A stretch of 64,000 nucleotides of DNA from Dioscorea cayenensis subsp. rotundata (lineage: Eukaryota; Streptophyta; Magnoliopsida; Dioscoreales; Dioscoreaceae), in the NCBI RefSeq assembly GCF_009730915.1, contig NC_052476.1, forward strand, positions 19,077,257-19,141,256. The letters are read 5' to 3'. The notes under the pieces were generated by a model. It searched no databases and was not told where the DNA came from. It saw nothing but the letters and a program-made list of their open reading frames with translations. Made by a program: the position numbers and the translations under genes. The stretch's first letter is position 1, and each line of letters opens with the position of its first letter. Below are positions 22,801-45,599 of the stretch, one piece after another.

Positions 22801-22974
22801 AAAGTAATTAGATAAAACAAGACAATAAATAAGATAAGGTTTTACTAAAGTCATTGTCATTAAGAGTTAGGTTTGTTCACTTTTTTCTCTTATATTAATT
22901 TGTCTTGATATTGATATATGTAGCTTTGGTGGCTGAAAGCAACAACTAAAACGTGATCAATTATCCAATCAATT

Positions 22975-23451
22975 AATTAATTAATATCTTAACCATTATG
23001 ATTAGTTTAAGGTTTCTATAATTTCTTTTCAATATCATCTCTAAGACCTTGATTTTGAGAAACTTATTAATGTAAAAAATAATAACAAAATTTTAATGCT
23101 TAATATTTATATAAAGCTCCATAGTTTGAGGAGTTATTAATTATATTAAACAAACATTAATTAATCAAGCAATTACTATCTTAACCATTATGATTAGTCA
23201 ATTTACAGCTTTCTCATTTGCTTTTGTAATTAAGGTTTCTTTTTTTTTTACTTTCAATATCATCTCTAATTAAAACCTTGATGTTGAGAAACTTATGAAA
23301 CATCTACATGAAAATAATGCACAAATTAATAAATAAAAGGTGAGTACTTTTAAAGAGTTTTTTTTTTCCTTTCAATTTTAATATTTACTATATATGTGTG
23401 TGTAGCACCATAATTTAAGGAGTTTTTTAATTAGATTAAACAAGCATTAAT
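22975..23451. repeat. Diverged tandem duplication (~200-280 bp units)
   Basis: The sequence from about 22985 (ATCTTAACCATTATGATTAG ... GAGAAACTTAT ... AGGAGTTATTAATTATATTAAACAA) is repeated from about 23180 to 23451 with insertions. The order of landmarks (CTTAACCATTATGATTAG, AAGGTTTCT, AATATCATCTCTAA, CCTTGAT, TTGAGAAACTTAT) is identical in both units. Confidence 0.8.
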
Positions 23452-23670
23452 GTGAGTACTTTTATTTTAATTTAATTAGGTGTGATTTGATAAAAGAATG
23501 TGAGAAATAGAAAGAAGTCTTCTTTTCTTTCTATTTTTTTTTCTAAAGTTTAAAATTAGTGTGAGTACTTTTATTTTTATTTAATTAGGTGTGATTTGAT
23601 AAAAAGAATCTGAGAAATACAAAGAAATTTAGTTTTCTTTCTTTTTGTTCTTCTAAAGTTTAGGATTAGT
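23452..23670. repeat. Two tandem units of ~109 bp
   Basis: Units 23452-23560 and 23561-23670 both begin GTGAGTACTTTTATTTT and end AATTAGT or GATTAGT. They share AATTAGGTGTGATTTGATAA and TTCTAAAGTTTA in the same positions, at roughly 85-90% identity by eye. Confidence 0.9.
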
Positions 23671-23860
23671 GTTAATTCAGTTTTAATGAAAAGATAATTA
23701 CAGTATTAATTAACAAATCAAAGATTCTCTAAAATAGAAGATGAGGAAATTATTGAAATCTTTGACTTTGTTTAGGTTTGGTAGCTCACCTTCCATTTTG
23801 GACAATGGAGTAGACATTCTTTGCATTATTAAAATTATAAGTCAATATCAAACCTAAAAT

Positions 23861-24055
23861 GGTGACTCTTTAATCATTTAACCTAAAACCTAAAATTTAA
23901 AATCTATACTCCAAGTCATTTGTCGACAACATTTATATCAATTTAATTTTAAGAATGGTGGCTTTTTAATAATTTAACCTAAAATCTAAAATTTAAAACC
24001 TACACTCTAAATCATTAGTCGACAACATTTCGCACCAATTCAATTTTTCATCTCA
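23861..24055. repeat. Two tandem units with 96-bp period
   Basis: GGTGACTCTTTAAT at 23861 and GGTGGCTTTTTAAT at 23957 start two related units. Both contain TTTAACCTAAAA, CTAAAATTTAAAA and GTCGACAACATTT in register. Confidence 0.88.
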
Positions 24056-26769
24056 AGTTATCGTCTTAAACATGTTTCTTATTTATCATGTTTAACTTTT
24101 TGCTATTTTTTATTTTGTTTTATTTGAAGAGTACATCTAGCTAGCTTTTGGATTATCTATTGTTTTTTTATTGAAAAAATAAATAAATAATTGTTTTAGT
24201 ATTTGATCAAAAGAATATCAATTAGGTTTAATTTTATTCATTAAAAAAAATTTCTCCAATTAAGTTTCATCAATATTCTCTAAAAATGTAGAATCTCAGT
24301 GACAATATCATGATTGATGCTATATTATTATTATTACATTCCATATAAAATTACAATATTAGAGTCATGAGAGAAAAATTATTTATTAACTTCTCAGACA
24401 TTTTTTTTTTTTTACTTTCCAATGAAAATAAGAGAATTATTTGTCACACATAATAACTTTTCAAATATTATATAAACATTTGTTTTTATATAAAGTCTCT
24501 TTAATGATGCATATAATTACCAAATATCAGAAATATATATTAATACATTTGTTTCTAATAATAATAAAACTATATATATATATATTAGTTTTAATAAAAA
24601 AATCTTGGCATTTTTCTATTAATAATTTAAAGATGTCTACTATTTTTATATCTAATATATAATGATATTTATTAAAAATTGAGATTTTATATAAATAAAG
24701 AGAAAAAAAATCATCTTAACCCAAGTGGAAACAGGAAAAAAAATTATTACGAGTGGTAGGTAAATTTTAAAATTTCACTAGATGCTAAGTAATATATATA
24801 TATATATATATATATGGAAATGATAATAAGGTCGTCCCTAGATTACTATATGATAATGCAGAACATATTTTGCATTATTTATAATAATAATAACTGTCAA
24901 ATTAACATCTGATGACTATTGTAGACATTCATAAATTATCTATCCTCATATATATATATATATAGTTGATGTGGTCTGATAGTTTGTTATCACTCTCTTT
25001 TCAGCAGATCTATCTGTTCAATTATTTTGACTAGTCAAACTATAGACTATGTATATTAAATATATAAACAATATATGATGGTGTGTGTCTCATTGAGAAA
25101 TTAATTAAGTTTATTATGATAAAGTTGACAAGTTACTCTACCAAAATGTGACAAATAAATGCACAAGTACTACCTGATGTGATGGAGATGCTGGACAAAT
25201 TAATCAGGGCATACCACTTGTTAAATTAATCTGTGCTCATTATCAAATATTACCTGATTAACACGGTGCTCAAAATACGGTAACAATTATTAAATCATAA
25301 TTTAATAGTTATCATTAAATATTTTAAAATTTTAAAAAACTAATGACATCTAAAAAAAACCGTGTAATAATAGAGTATGTATTTTTTGGGTCATTTCCAG
25401 ATAACGTATCTTTGGAGCACACTGAACCCTCTCGTTCTCTATCTCTCTCTTGTGTCTATACTCTAATGATAGATCTATATTGGAAGGTGGGTTTATGTAA
25501 ATGGCATGTGAGTTATATATAACTCCTTTAAATCTCCTAATCATGCATGACTTTTTATATAACAACTTTAAAACTCATGGCTAAACATAATGATTACTTT
25601 TGAGATTTATTATTATTATTATTATATATATATAGGAGTATTTAGGAAGAGTATTGATTTGGTGGCATTAATAAAATGAATGGGTGTGAGAGGTATAGAA
25701 ATTCCACACTAATGAGAAAGAAATGAAGGAGAGTAAAGTCAAAAGGAAGCATGTTGTTATTAATGTTGATGGCTACGTACAAGTTAATTTGCATGCATGC
25801 ATGTGCTAGTAACGTGGAAAAATAGACCTCTTTCTTTTGTCATGAATTCATACATCAAACAAATGGGACACTTGAAAGTGAGAGAATGAGAGAGGATTAA
25901 TTATCAGTAATAAATAAATAAATAAATAAATAGATAAATAAAAAGAAGTGAATGTCATTATTCTTGTTATTCATTTGTAGAATTCCTTTTATGAAGATAT
26001 ATATATATATATATATGTATATATAATTGATTATAGGAATAGATTGATACCTAACATAACTACTACTAAATAGAGTTGACAAAGAAAATCAAAATAAGAC
26101 GGTGGAAATTCAGCAATTTCTCATTGAAACTATACTCTAATTTTTATGAAACTCAAGAAAAGTTTAATTTGAAACGGAACACATAAAAAATACTGATTTT
26201 ATTATACAAAAGACTATTTTAGTTTTTAAATTTAATTAAAGTGTTAATGAAATGCCAAGGACAATTTCTTAATATAATTTAAATATTTATATTGTGTCAG
26301 AACAAATGTGAACATATATAGTTATATAATTCAAAAACCAATACGCCATATTTTAAAATGTTATTTTAATTTATGAATGTTCGTTCACTCAGGAACCTTC
26401 AATAAAGAATCTGATTTTTATAAATAATAATAATAATAAATAATTAAAAAATAATCTGATACATATAGTATACAAAAACTATTTAATACACATCAATAAT
26501 GACCATGAATCAATTATATAACCTGATAATTAATCAGAAAAAAGGAAATATTATACTCAAATCAATATATATATATATATATATATAAAAGACATGCAAA
26601 CAAACTCCACACATTGAATCAGAAATATCCATAACACTCATTTTGTTTAAGTTTTAATCTGAACTCTCTACAAAGAATAGTAGTACAAGAGCAAAAAGAA
26701 GACGACACTGGCACATACAGATGAGAAGCGAATGCAATCGATCGTATTCAAGTATGATCGGTGTGTCAA

Positions 26770-37056
<10,287 letters not shown>

Positions 37057-38639
37057 TGCTAGGGTTCCGACAAGCTCGCGACGACGAGGAGCTCAAACGA
37101 GGCCGGCGCTTTGGCTGCAGTGATGCTTCTAAACTTAGCTTCTTTTTTGCATTTATAACCCTGTAAGTTTTGATATTTTATATATACCCTCTAAATTGTC
37201 ATATTTCATATATAACCTTATAAATTTTTGAAAAATTCTTATAAATAACCAAAGTAAAAAGGACTTTGAAATATTTTACAATTTACAGGATTGTATTTAA
37301 AATAAAAAGTTAATAAATTAAAAAAATCACAAGAAGAGAATGATGAATGACATTCACACAATGCTTTCATGAGAAAACATTTATTAAATGTAAACTATTT
37401 ATTAAATAGAAGATGGAATATTAGCTTAGTATTTGTTTGTTATTCATGCAAGAATGAAGAAGTAGAAGAAGATGGTGGAGGAGGGATGTTGGGGAAACCA
37501 TTATTAGAAGCAAATCTAATGCATAATTAATCCAATATTATAAATCAATGTCAATCAAAAAAACCTAAAATAGAGTTTTAAATTAAACATTTCATATTAT
37601 AATTGAAATTAACACTTACCTCATATTCCTGAAAACTATCCTAAAAAATTAATAGTAGATTTTCAAAAAATCATATTAATGAGGCTATATCTTAAATAAA
37701 AAGCTACTCCAAATCCAGCGGACAATTTTTTTAAGATGAGGAGACTTTTAGAATATGGTTTTTGTTACTACATGGTAGACATTTGTGTTTTTCTTTGTTT
37801 CTTTTTAGTTGCTTAAGTATTTATACCACTTTGTGTGCATATGATTTTTTTCATCAATAAAATCAGTTAATCCATTTTATTAAATAAACCATACCATAAA
37901 ATACTAGTTCATAATTCAAACCCAAATCAATTATTTTAATTTTCTTAATGTGGTTGGATGGATGTCCTCTACTGATGTCTTTATAATGTTGTTTGGATAA
38001 TGTTGATGTGGATAAAGCAAATCCAATTAACGGAAAAAAAAAGTTAATAAGATCATATTATAAAGTTTGACAAGTACCATCATATTTAAGCAAAGTCATA
38101 CAATCACACAAGCATTAACAAAGCAGGTTAAAGAATGAGTTTTAATTATTCTCATGTCAACTCATAAAATAGTAAATGAGTTAGCATTTTAGAATTAAAA
38201 CTACAACCTTAGCTCTGGTAGTGAGGTACATCATTTAGTAGTATTTTAAAAAATATAGTTAAAAAATAATGGACAATTTGTAAAATACATATGTACCACC
38301 CTTGCTAAACTAGATGCATCCTTAAATGAAAATTTTATTAGTTTTCCATTATACACAAAAATGACTAAATGTGCTTCTTGAATGCTAATACACATCAATG
38401 ACCTAAAATTTAACACCTACAATTGATATATGATCATATTGATAGACTTAGTACAATATTGGATAAACAATCTCTCCAAGGCAGTACACAGAAGAGAAAA
38501 TATCTTCATCAGTGATAAACACACGTGATAAGCTGAAATTTTTGGAGTGGCATTGTAAATCCACTTCCACACCGAAGACCTTATGGCATCCTATGCACAA
38601 AGAAAATTTTACCACCATACAAAGTGAATTCTTATGCAC

Positions 38640-38715
38640 CATGCGTTAGATGGGATTTAAACACCCGACCTCTTGTATGAAAGAGAAATACCTTATCTAT
38701 TGGACTAGCCCAATA
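38640..38715 (-). repeat. SINE-like tRNA-derived head
   Basis: The minus strand reads GGGCTAGTCCAATAGATAAG (box A-like), then, 35-40 bases on, GGTCGGGTGTTTAAATCCC (box B-like). This is the layout of a tRNA-derived SINE. Confidence 0.5.
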
Positions 38716-39407
38716 TTTATCTAATTTTGTGTCAAAGATATATAAATGCAGAGGAAACCATAAATATCTCGGAAAACTCTATTTTGTTGAAATAGCATGT
38801 CTTGTTTATTAGTTTATTTAATATTATACATCATTTTAAATTTGAAAAATTTAAATTTAAATATGTATATATATATATGAATTTCACTTCCTATCAACTT
38901 AAGTTGTTGGATTGAATCAAACTAAGACAATATGTTTAGTTCGCATAGTAATCCACTGATGAAAAGAATTATCATACTCTTTATAAATTCCTAAGTCAAC
39001 CATAAATATTTCTACACCGGAATCATAGTGTTAGTTCAACACTAAATTAATGGTTCAAATAGCCTCATTTAGCTCCGTCTTAGATAAAAGCATTTGTTTC
39101 CTTGGCTTTTCCAAATCTATGAAATGTAGATATGTAAATCACGAAAAGAACTAATGAAATGAAGGTTGGATAGATAAATCCATAAGTTTCTCTATCTTTG
39201 GGGGAAAAAACATTGTTTCTTACGGCATTTTTGGTTAACAACTTAGAGGATATCAAACATAGCACTTCATCCAATACCTCAACATACATACGCCCTTATG
39301 CTTCATGAAATTTAAGTTCAAGTTTATATATGAAGTTTAAGTTTATAAATGCTCAAACCACACCACATTAACTAACTTTCCCGTCAATTTTTTTTTTCTA
39401 ACAAAAG

Positions 39408-39500
39408 GGTTCATGAGCTGATGTTCAAACCCACGTTGTCATCTGAGCGTGAATATCTGACATAGGTGTTTGGTGCCAGTAGACCAAGGGATTGTTTGTC
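39408..39500 (-). repeat. SINE-like tRNA-derived head
   Basis: The minus strand has CTTGGTCTACTGGCACCAAA (box A-like) and, about 45 bases on, GTGGGTTTGAACATC (box B-like). It resembles the one at 17800-17890. Confidence 0.5.
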
Positions 39501-40030
39501 GATCAATGACATTACTAACATCTTTTCAAAAACTCAAGAATTTTCCTCAACCATCCCATATAGATTTTTCCCCATGTATGCTTTTGAAAATTACTTAGGC
39601 ACCTCTACCAAAATGATATTGGCTTATATACTCTGATAAATTATTTTGTTTGTTTATGTACCATTTAGACAAAATAAATAAATAAATAAATAAATAAAAA
39701 AATTTGTATTTTAAAAAATTACTTTTACTTTTTTTTCTCCATTTATTTTGCAAAATAAAAAAAAGGTGATATTTTCATAAGCTTTGTAAGTTAATTTTCA
39801 ATCATAAATATATATATAAATAAAACATTTTGAATACTAATTTCAATCCTTCAAAACCAAACTATGAGCAAACAGGTTCAAATACTAATTTTCCTTTTTT
39901 TTCCCTTTTTGTTACTTAAAAAAAAAAAATTAAAAAATCAATCTCGACGCACATCACGAGAAAATATTAACGGTCATGATCTCATCCCATTCTGGTCTCT
40001 CATCTTCTCCTGCCGACGCTTCTCTTCTCA

Positions 40031-40032
<2 letters not shown>

Positions 40033-40062
<30 letters not shown>
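40033..40062 (+). repeat. (AG)n run in the DUF1068 gene 5' leader
   Basis: About fifteen AG units end just before the start codon at 40069. GA repeats in plant leaders are known binding sites for BPC/GAGA-type factors; a regulatory role here is only inferred. Confidence 0.8.
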
Positions 40063-40063
<1 letters not shown>

Positions 40064-40068
40064 CAACA

Positions 40069-42856
40069 ATGGCGGGGGGTTCGGCATCGCCCGGAACCCT
40101 AAACCCTAGCCTCGTGAAGGTCCTTCTCGCGGTGATGGCGCTCAGTATCGCAACCTACATACTCGGCCCTCCACTTTACTGGCACCTCGCTGAAGCCCTC
40201 GGATCATCGTCCTCCTCTTGTCCCACTTGCTCTTGCGACTGCTCCTCCCAACCCCTTCTCTCCCTGCCTGAAGGTTCCCGTCTAATTGATCTCTTCTCGT
40301 TGTTCTTGTTCTTCACTTTCTGGATCTGGTGATCGGAGTGATCTTCAGATCCATTGAATGGTTTATCTATGTGAGTTTGTTTGTGCTGATCCTGTATTTT
40401 TTTTCTTTTCTTGTTTACAGAATTGGGCAATGTCTCCTTCACAGGTTCGTTCTTTTTGGATCTCAAAGTTTGATTTTTGTTAGATTTTGTTTGATGTGTT
40501 TGAAGCATCGGTTGAAGTTTGTGCATTTTAGTCAATAGATTGCTGAAAGATCAGGCCTTTGATTACTCCTGTGAAGTACTTGTATGTGTTTGAATTGAAG
40601 TTGAACGTATGAAATTGTTTGGGGTGCTTTTTGTTATAATATGTCTTGATTTCAGTAATCAGAAAGGAAGTTCTGAATCTGAGAGTCGGTTTGCAAACTA
40701 GAATTTTAAGTGCCATTTCTCTGTTTAGGTGTTTTAAGGAAGATAGATTTATGAATTATGATGAATCATGCTGAGTATGCTTCATTTTTCAAAGTAGTGG
40801 AAGTAGGCTGCTTCGTTGATAACAGGTTACTTGCTGGAATTCAGGTTTGAAGTGTTAGTGTTTTAGAATGTGACTTGTAAGTTCAAATTTGAAGTAGCTA
40901 GGACTTATGCAGGGTTTCTACTGGATATTCTTTAGGTATTGGTAGAACTCATTTAATTAATCCAGAGGCATGCAAAGAAGAAACTCAGAAATTTTGTATG
41001 TGCTTGGCGAACCCTTGGCAACAGGAATCTTGAGTGGAATGTTGTATTTTTATTGATCATAATAGGCCATTTACATTTTAGTATTTGATTTTATTTTCAA
41101 GATGTGACACAGTTTTGTGGATTAGCTATCTATTTAAGCATTTGATAGTTTGAGTGTTCATAGGCCCCCATTCTTTACTGAATAATGGGTATTCAAATGT
41201 AAGATTAATATTTTGAACTGTCTGTCCTTTGAATTATTTATATTGTTTACTTAACCATCATGCTTCTACCCGATCATTCTGTAATGAGCTTATTTTCTAA
41301 TTATCAGCTTTTAAATGAATATGATAAATTAGCAAATGTTATATGTTTCCTCTAGTTCCTTGGTAGCACACTGAAAAGTATGATTGGTATGGCATGCACA
41401 AAATGGTTCGAGGCAATATTTGTTATTTCTATGTTTTAAGGGCAAGCATACACGACATTGGGTAGGCAGTATACCCTTACATTCTTAGTGAGAATTATTT
41501 TTTAACTTCTTATTTTAAATAATGTTCCTGTAGATATTTTAATTTCAACTTTTGGCCTTCAGTGAGTGAGATTGTTTGTTATGTGTTTGTCTGCTGTTGT
41601 TTGTCTGGATGACAAGTTATTTTGGTATGTGCATAACTTTGTACCATAGAAAAGGCATGCTATAGAATCATTATGCACATTTTTATTATTTGAAAGCTAT
41701 TAATTAAAGCTTTAAGTTAGGCTGAAATTTTCCCCATGCAGTAAATGTGAGCATGTTCACCTCTTGTTCTTACAATATGCCTTATTAGAATGTCACTGAG
41801 AAAAGCATATACACTGCTGTTTGAAACGTGTCTTCTTTTTCCTTTTAATTGGTCCTCATAATCTTAAATAAGTGGTGAAGGTGTAGTTTCTTGCCTGAAA
41901 CAATTTCTGTTGTTGGAAATGGTGAAAGAACTTTGGTCTGGTTCAAGTCTTTCCAAGTGCACTTCACCTGTGTCCTGAGCATTTTTCTGTAGTATCCTGT
42001 ATCTCTTATTGCCTGTATGCTATTTGTTCATCCATATCCAGTAGCATCATGCACTATCATCATCGAAATTTGAGTATGCTTGTCTACGTCTGCTTTGTAA
42101 GGTGTAAATTCCTTTGTGTTTAAGAAGAAAATAAATCCTTTCCAGCCTAGTTATTCAACTTATTTAAGGCATTCTTTCATTCATCCAGTTGCAAGCTAAT
42201 ACATGATTATCAATAAACATGAATTCTCAGTTGCCATAGACAATAAGAATTATTCAAGATGAATGGAGACATGATGGACAAGAACACTTCTTTTGAGTAT
42301 TCCTTTGATATCAGGTGGCTATTTAAAACTATTCTGTACTTGTGTGCCTTACAATCACTTGTTGTTTCTTGGGAATTTCTCTGACAAGATGATGAACATG
42401 CACAAACATATAATCTTTATTGTAACCTTTGTTTTTTTTTTAACTATGAGTGTCCTGTCAATACAAGCCCCCCTTTTTACAAAGTTTCATGAGAATTTAA
42501 TTTCCCTTTTATCATATCCTTATCTGATATCTCTTGTGCCTTGTCTTCCTGAAGATTGTGCTAAGCGTGACCCAGAGGTCAGTGAAGAAATGGAAAAGAA
42601 TTTCACCGACCTCCTGTTAGAGGAACTAAAACTAAAAGAACAAGAAGCAACAGAAGCTCAGCGGCGCTCTGAACTAATGTTGCTTGAAGCCAAAAAAATG
42701 GCATCCCAATATCAAAAGGAAGCCGACAAGTGCAGTTCAGGGATGGACACATGTGAAGCAGCCAGAGAACGTGCAGAGGCTACACTAATTGAACAAAGGA
42801 AACTGACTGCAATGTGGGAGATGAGAGCTCGGCAACGAGGATGGAAACAATCTTAA
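40069..42856 (+). CDS. DUF1068 / ELMO-family Golgi membrane protein, 176 aa
   Basis: Three exons, 40069-40273, 40421-40444 (a 24-base microexon) and 42555-42856, join in phase to 177 codons including TAA. The N-terminus starts MAGGSASPGTLNPSLVKVLL and contains one hydrophobic segment (VKVLLAVMALSIATYILG), then a Cys-rich stretch CPTCSCDCS. The remainder is a charged, probably coiled-coil domain: CAKRDPEVSEEMEKNFTDLL, YQKEADKCSSGMDTCEAARE, KLTAMWEMRARQRGW. This is the plant DUF1068 family, which includes Arabidopsis NKS1 and the ELMO proteins. Those are Golgi-resident scaffolds for pectin (homogalacturonan) synthesis and cell adhesion. Assignment to one ELMO paralogue is not possible by eye. 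No defects seen. Confidence 0.92.
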
Positions 42857-44207
42857 GGTCACAAAGTAACCAGCTCAACTTCTTCAATACTCTGAAACCT
42901 ACTCAAGAGTAGTCACTCAGGTTGCTTCTCAAAGAGAAGCACTAATATTAGTGAGAGCTTTCTATGTTTTATACCACATTACTTCTGTTCATTGTTATTT
43001 GTTTGCTTGGTGATTTTACTTTGTTCCTCTTTAGACTTTGTAGTTTAAAGTTTTTTGAATCCCTGAGATGCTGTTTGTTGTTGTCTCAAAATTGTAGTGT
43101 TTGTTCACTTCTTGTGATACTAAATTATTTTTATATTCATATACAAGTCTCTTTTAGGAATTATGATTGTTTTATTGTATATAATTGGAATATTGAAACT
43201 TTAAAAAGCTTAAAAAGGGGTTTATAAAAAATAAATAATGTATGAAATCATGCTTTGTTGATGTTATATTTATAAACATGAGGTTTGTCTGTCTCTAACT
43301 TTTTGTTATGCCTTGCCTTTTATTTAAATTAAAACAATAGCATCACTTTCATCTTTCCCCTTTCTGTTTGTGTTTTGTTTTTTTAGACGAAAGTGACAAG
43401 CATTATATATATATATATATATATATAAAAGAGACGTGCGCATGATTATCTCGCACACCTTTCAGTCAAGGATGAGAAAGTTTTGAACTCGAGACTTTGA
43501 AATGTTTTATCCTCGTTTTTCACATGAGTTTCAAGTATTGTTAGGTTATGATTATGAGCTCTTTGGTTATGTTCATTTATTTTTGTATGACGAGTAGTTT
43601 CTTAAAATTTATTCCTAAATTATGAGAAAAATAAAAATACTTTAATCTATGTTTTTATATTTAATTTTTAATAGTTGTTCAATAAATTTATTTGCCGTTA
43701 ATAATTATATGTTATTGTATAAAAATCCAAATCAAGAGCCAAACCTTTTTCTTTAAATTCATTTTTTTTTTAATTGGGTAAGAACCAAAGTTTCAAGCAC
43801 CCGTTTGCTTCCTTGCACAATTTGGCTACCACAATATATCCCTACTTATAAAACAAAATAGCCTACTCATCTTGAATTTCTTAAATTTACTATTTTACTT
43901 TTATAATATATATATATATATATATTTTGAGAGGACCAGTCTTCTACGAAGAATTCTATTTTATGGGTATCCGTCTTTTAGTTGTCAGATTTAAATCCAA
44001 TTATTGTAAATCATTTATCAAGATAAACAGTCAATATAACACTAAAATAAACAATACTCAACTAATCTGTTTGGATGCAAAGACAGAGTTTTGGAATTGT
44101 TCATTATCATATTTACATATTTGTAAATTAGCTTTTGTATCCGTCTTTCTTTATCCCTATTTTTTTCTAATCTGCGGAAGAATTATGAACGTCTATAATT
44201 AATAAAT

Positions 44208-44242
<35 letters not shown>

Positions 44243-44599
44243 CTTGCGCCAAGCTAGCTCAACCTAGAGCTTGTGGTGGTCAATGGACTAGGCCAATCCC
44301 TGATATGAGTGACATCTACTTGGCCTTAACTTTACTTCTCCAATGGGTTCCTCCAGGCTACCCTGGTCATTAAAAAAATTATCCTAGGTCTTAGTTTAAA
44401 AAATTAATTGACTTTTTAAAGGGTTTCATGGTCATATAAAAATTTGAGGAAGTGTATTAGTGGGAGTTGGTCCAATTGCTGAGATCTTTGAGAGGACGTA
44501 ACATCTTCTTAATAACAGGTCTACAAAATGAGGTAATTTTTTTAAATCATTGAATTTTGGTTAAATATATTTTAATTACTGAATTTTAATTTGTTTCAA
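42857..44599. other. DUF1068 3' flank, no gene recognised
   Basis: The 3' UTR is followed by AT-rich sequence with (TA)n runs at 43406-43427, 43906-43924 and 44213-44240. Short stretches such as TTTTGAACTCGAGAC (43482) and the minus-strand TTGAGCTAGCTTGGCGCAAG (44244-44263) look like SINE fragments. Confidence 0.5.
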
Positions 44600-45599
44600 N
44601 NNNNNNNNNNNNNNNNNNNNNNNNNNNNNNNNNNNNNNNNNNNNNNNNNNNNNNNNNNNNNNNNNNNNNNNNNNNNNNNNNNNNNNNNNNNNNNNNNNNN
44701 NNNNNNNNNNNNNNNNNNNNNNNNNNNNNNNNNNNNNNNNNNNNNNNNNNNNNNNNNNNNNNNNNNNNNNNNNNNNNNNNNNNNNNNNNNNNNNNNNNNN
44801 NNNNNNNNNNNNNNNNNNNNNNNNNNNNNNNNNNNNNNNNNNNNNNNNNNNNNNNNNNNNNNNNNNNNNNNNNNNNNNNNNNNNNNNNNNNNNNNNNNNN
44901 NNNNNNNNNNNNNNNNNNNNNNNNNNNNNNNNNNNNNNNNNNNNNNNNNNNNNNNNNNNNNNNNNNNNNNNNNNNNNNNNNNNNNNNNNNNNNNNNNNNN
45001 NNNNNNNNNNNNNNNNNNNNNNNNNNNNNNNNNNNNNNNNNNNNNNNNNNNNNNNNNNNNNNNNNNNNNNNNNNNNNNNNNNNNNNNNNNNNNNNNNNNN
45101 NNNNNNNNNNNNNNNNNNNNNNNNNNNNNNNNNNNNNNNNNNNNNNNNNNNNNNNNNNNNNNNNNNNNNNNNNNNNNNNNNNNNNNNNNNNNNNNNNNNN
45201 NNNNNNNNNNNNNNNNNNNNNNNNNNNNNNNNNNNNNNNNNNNNNNNNNNNNNNNNNNNNNNNNNNNNNNNNNNNNNNNNNNNNNNNNNNNNNNNNNNNN
45301 NNNNNNNNNNNNNNNNNNNNNNNNNNNNNNNNNNNNNNNNNNNNNNNNNNNNNNNNNNNNNNNNNNNNNNNNNNNNNNNNNNNNNNNNNNNNNNNNNNNN
45401 NNNNNNNNNNNNNNNNNNNNNNNNNNNNNNNNNNNNNNNNNNNNNNNNNNNNNNNNNNNNNNNNNNNNNNNNNNNNNNNNNNNNNNNNNNNNNNNNNNNN
45501 NNNNNNNNNNNNNNNNNNNNNNNNNNNNNNNNNNNNNNNNNNNNNNNNNNNNNNNNNNNNNNNNNNNNNNNNNNNNNNNNNNNNNNNNNNNNNNNNNNN
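44600..45599. other. Assembly gap (1000 N)
   Basis: Exactly 1000 unknown bases. The round number suggests a placeholder rather than a measured gap size. Nothing can be said about its content. Confidence 0.99.

Larger units (their letters stand above)
19894..26769. other. AT-rich intergenic region, no gene recognised
   Basis: Nearly 7 kb lie between the GARP gene's 5' end and the 3' end of AUG2. The only open frames are short and AT-driven. The stretch holds a (GT)n run near 20127-20151 and many (TA)n tracts (21107-21125, 21584-21603, 24791-24815, 24950-24963, 26565-26586). Three diverged tandem duplications at 22975-24055 are listed separately. No RNA gene or transposase is visible. Confidence 0.6.
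37057..40068. other. Intergenic region between divergent AUG2 and DUF1068 genes
   Basis: The left 80 bases carry the AUG2 5' UTR. A TE-end-like stretch follows at 37140-37260 (ATAACCCTGTAAGTTTTGAT and similar). The rest is AT-rich, with two SINE-like heads on the minus strand and a (TAAA)n run at 39671-39698. No further gene is recognised. Confidence 0.55.

Noticed and set aside
23452..24055. Direct repeats considered as a CRISPR-like array
   Set aside because: Units are adjacent, diverged and without spacers, in a plant nuclear genome. They are tandem duplications.
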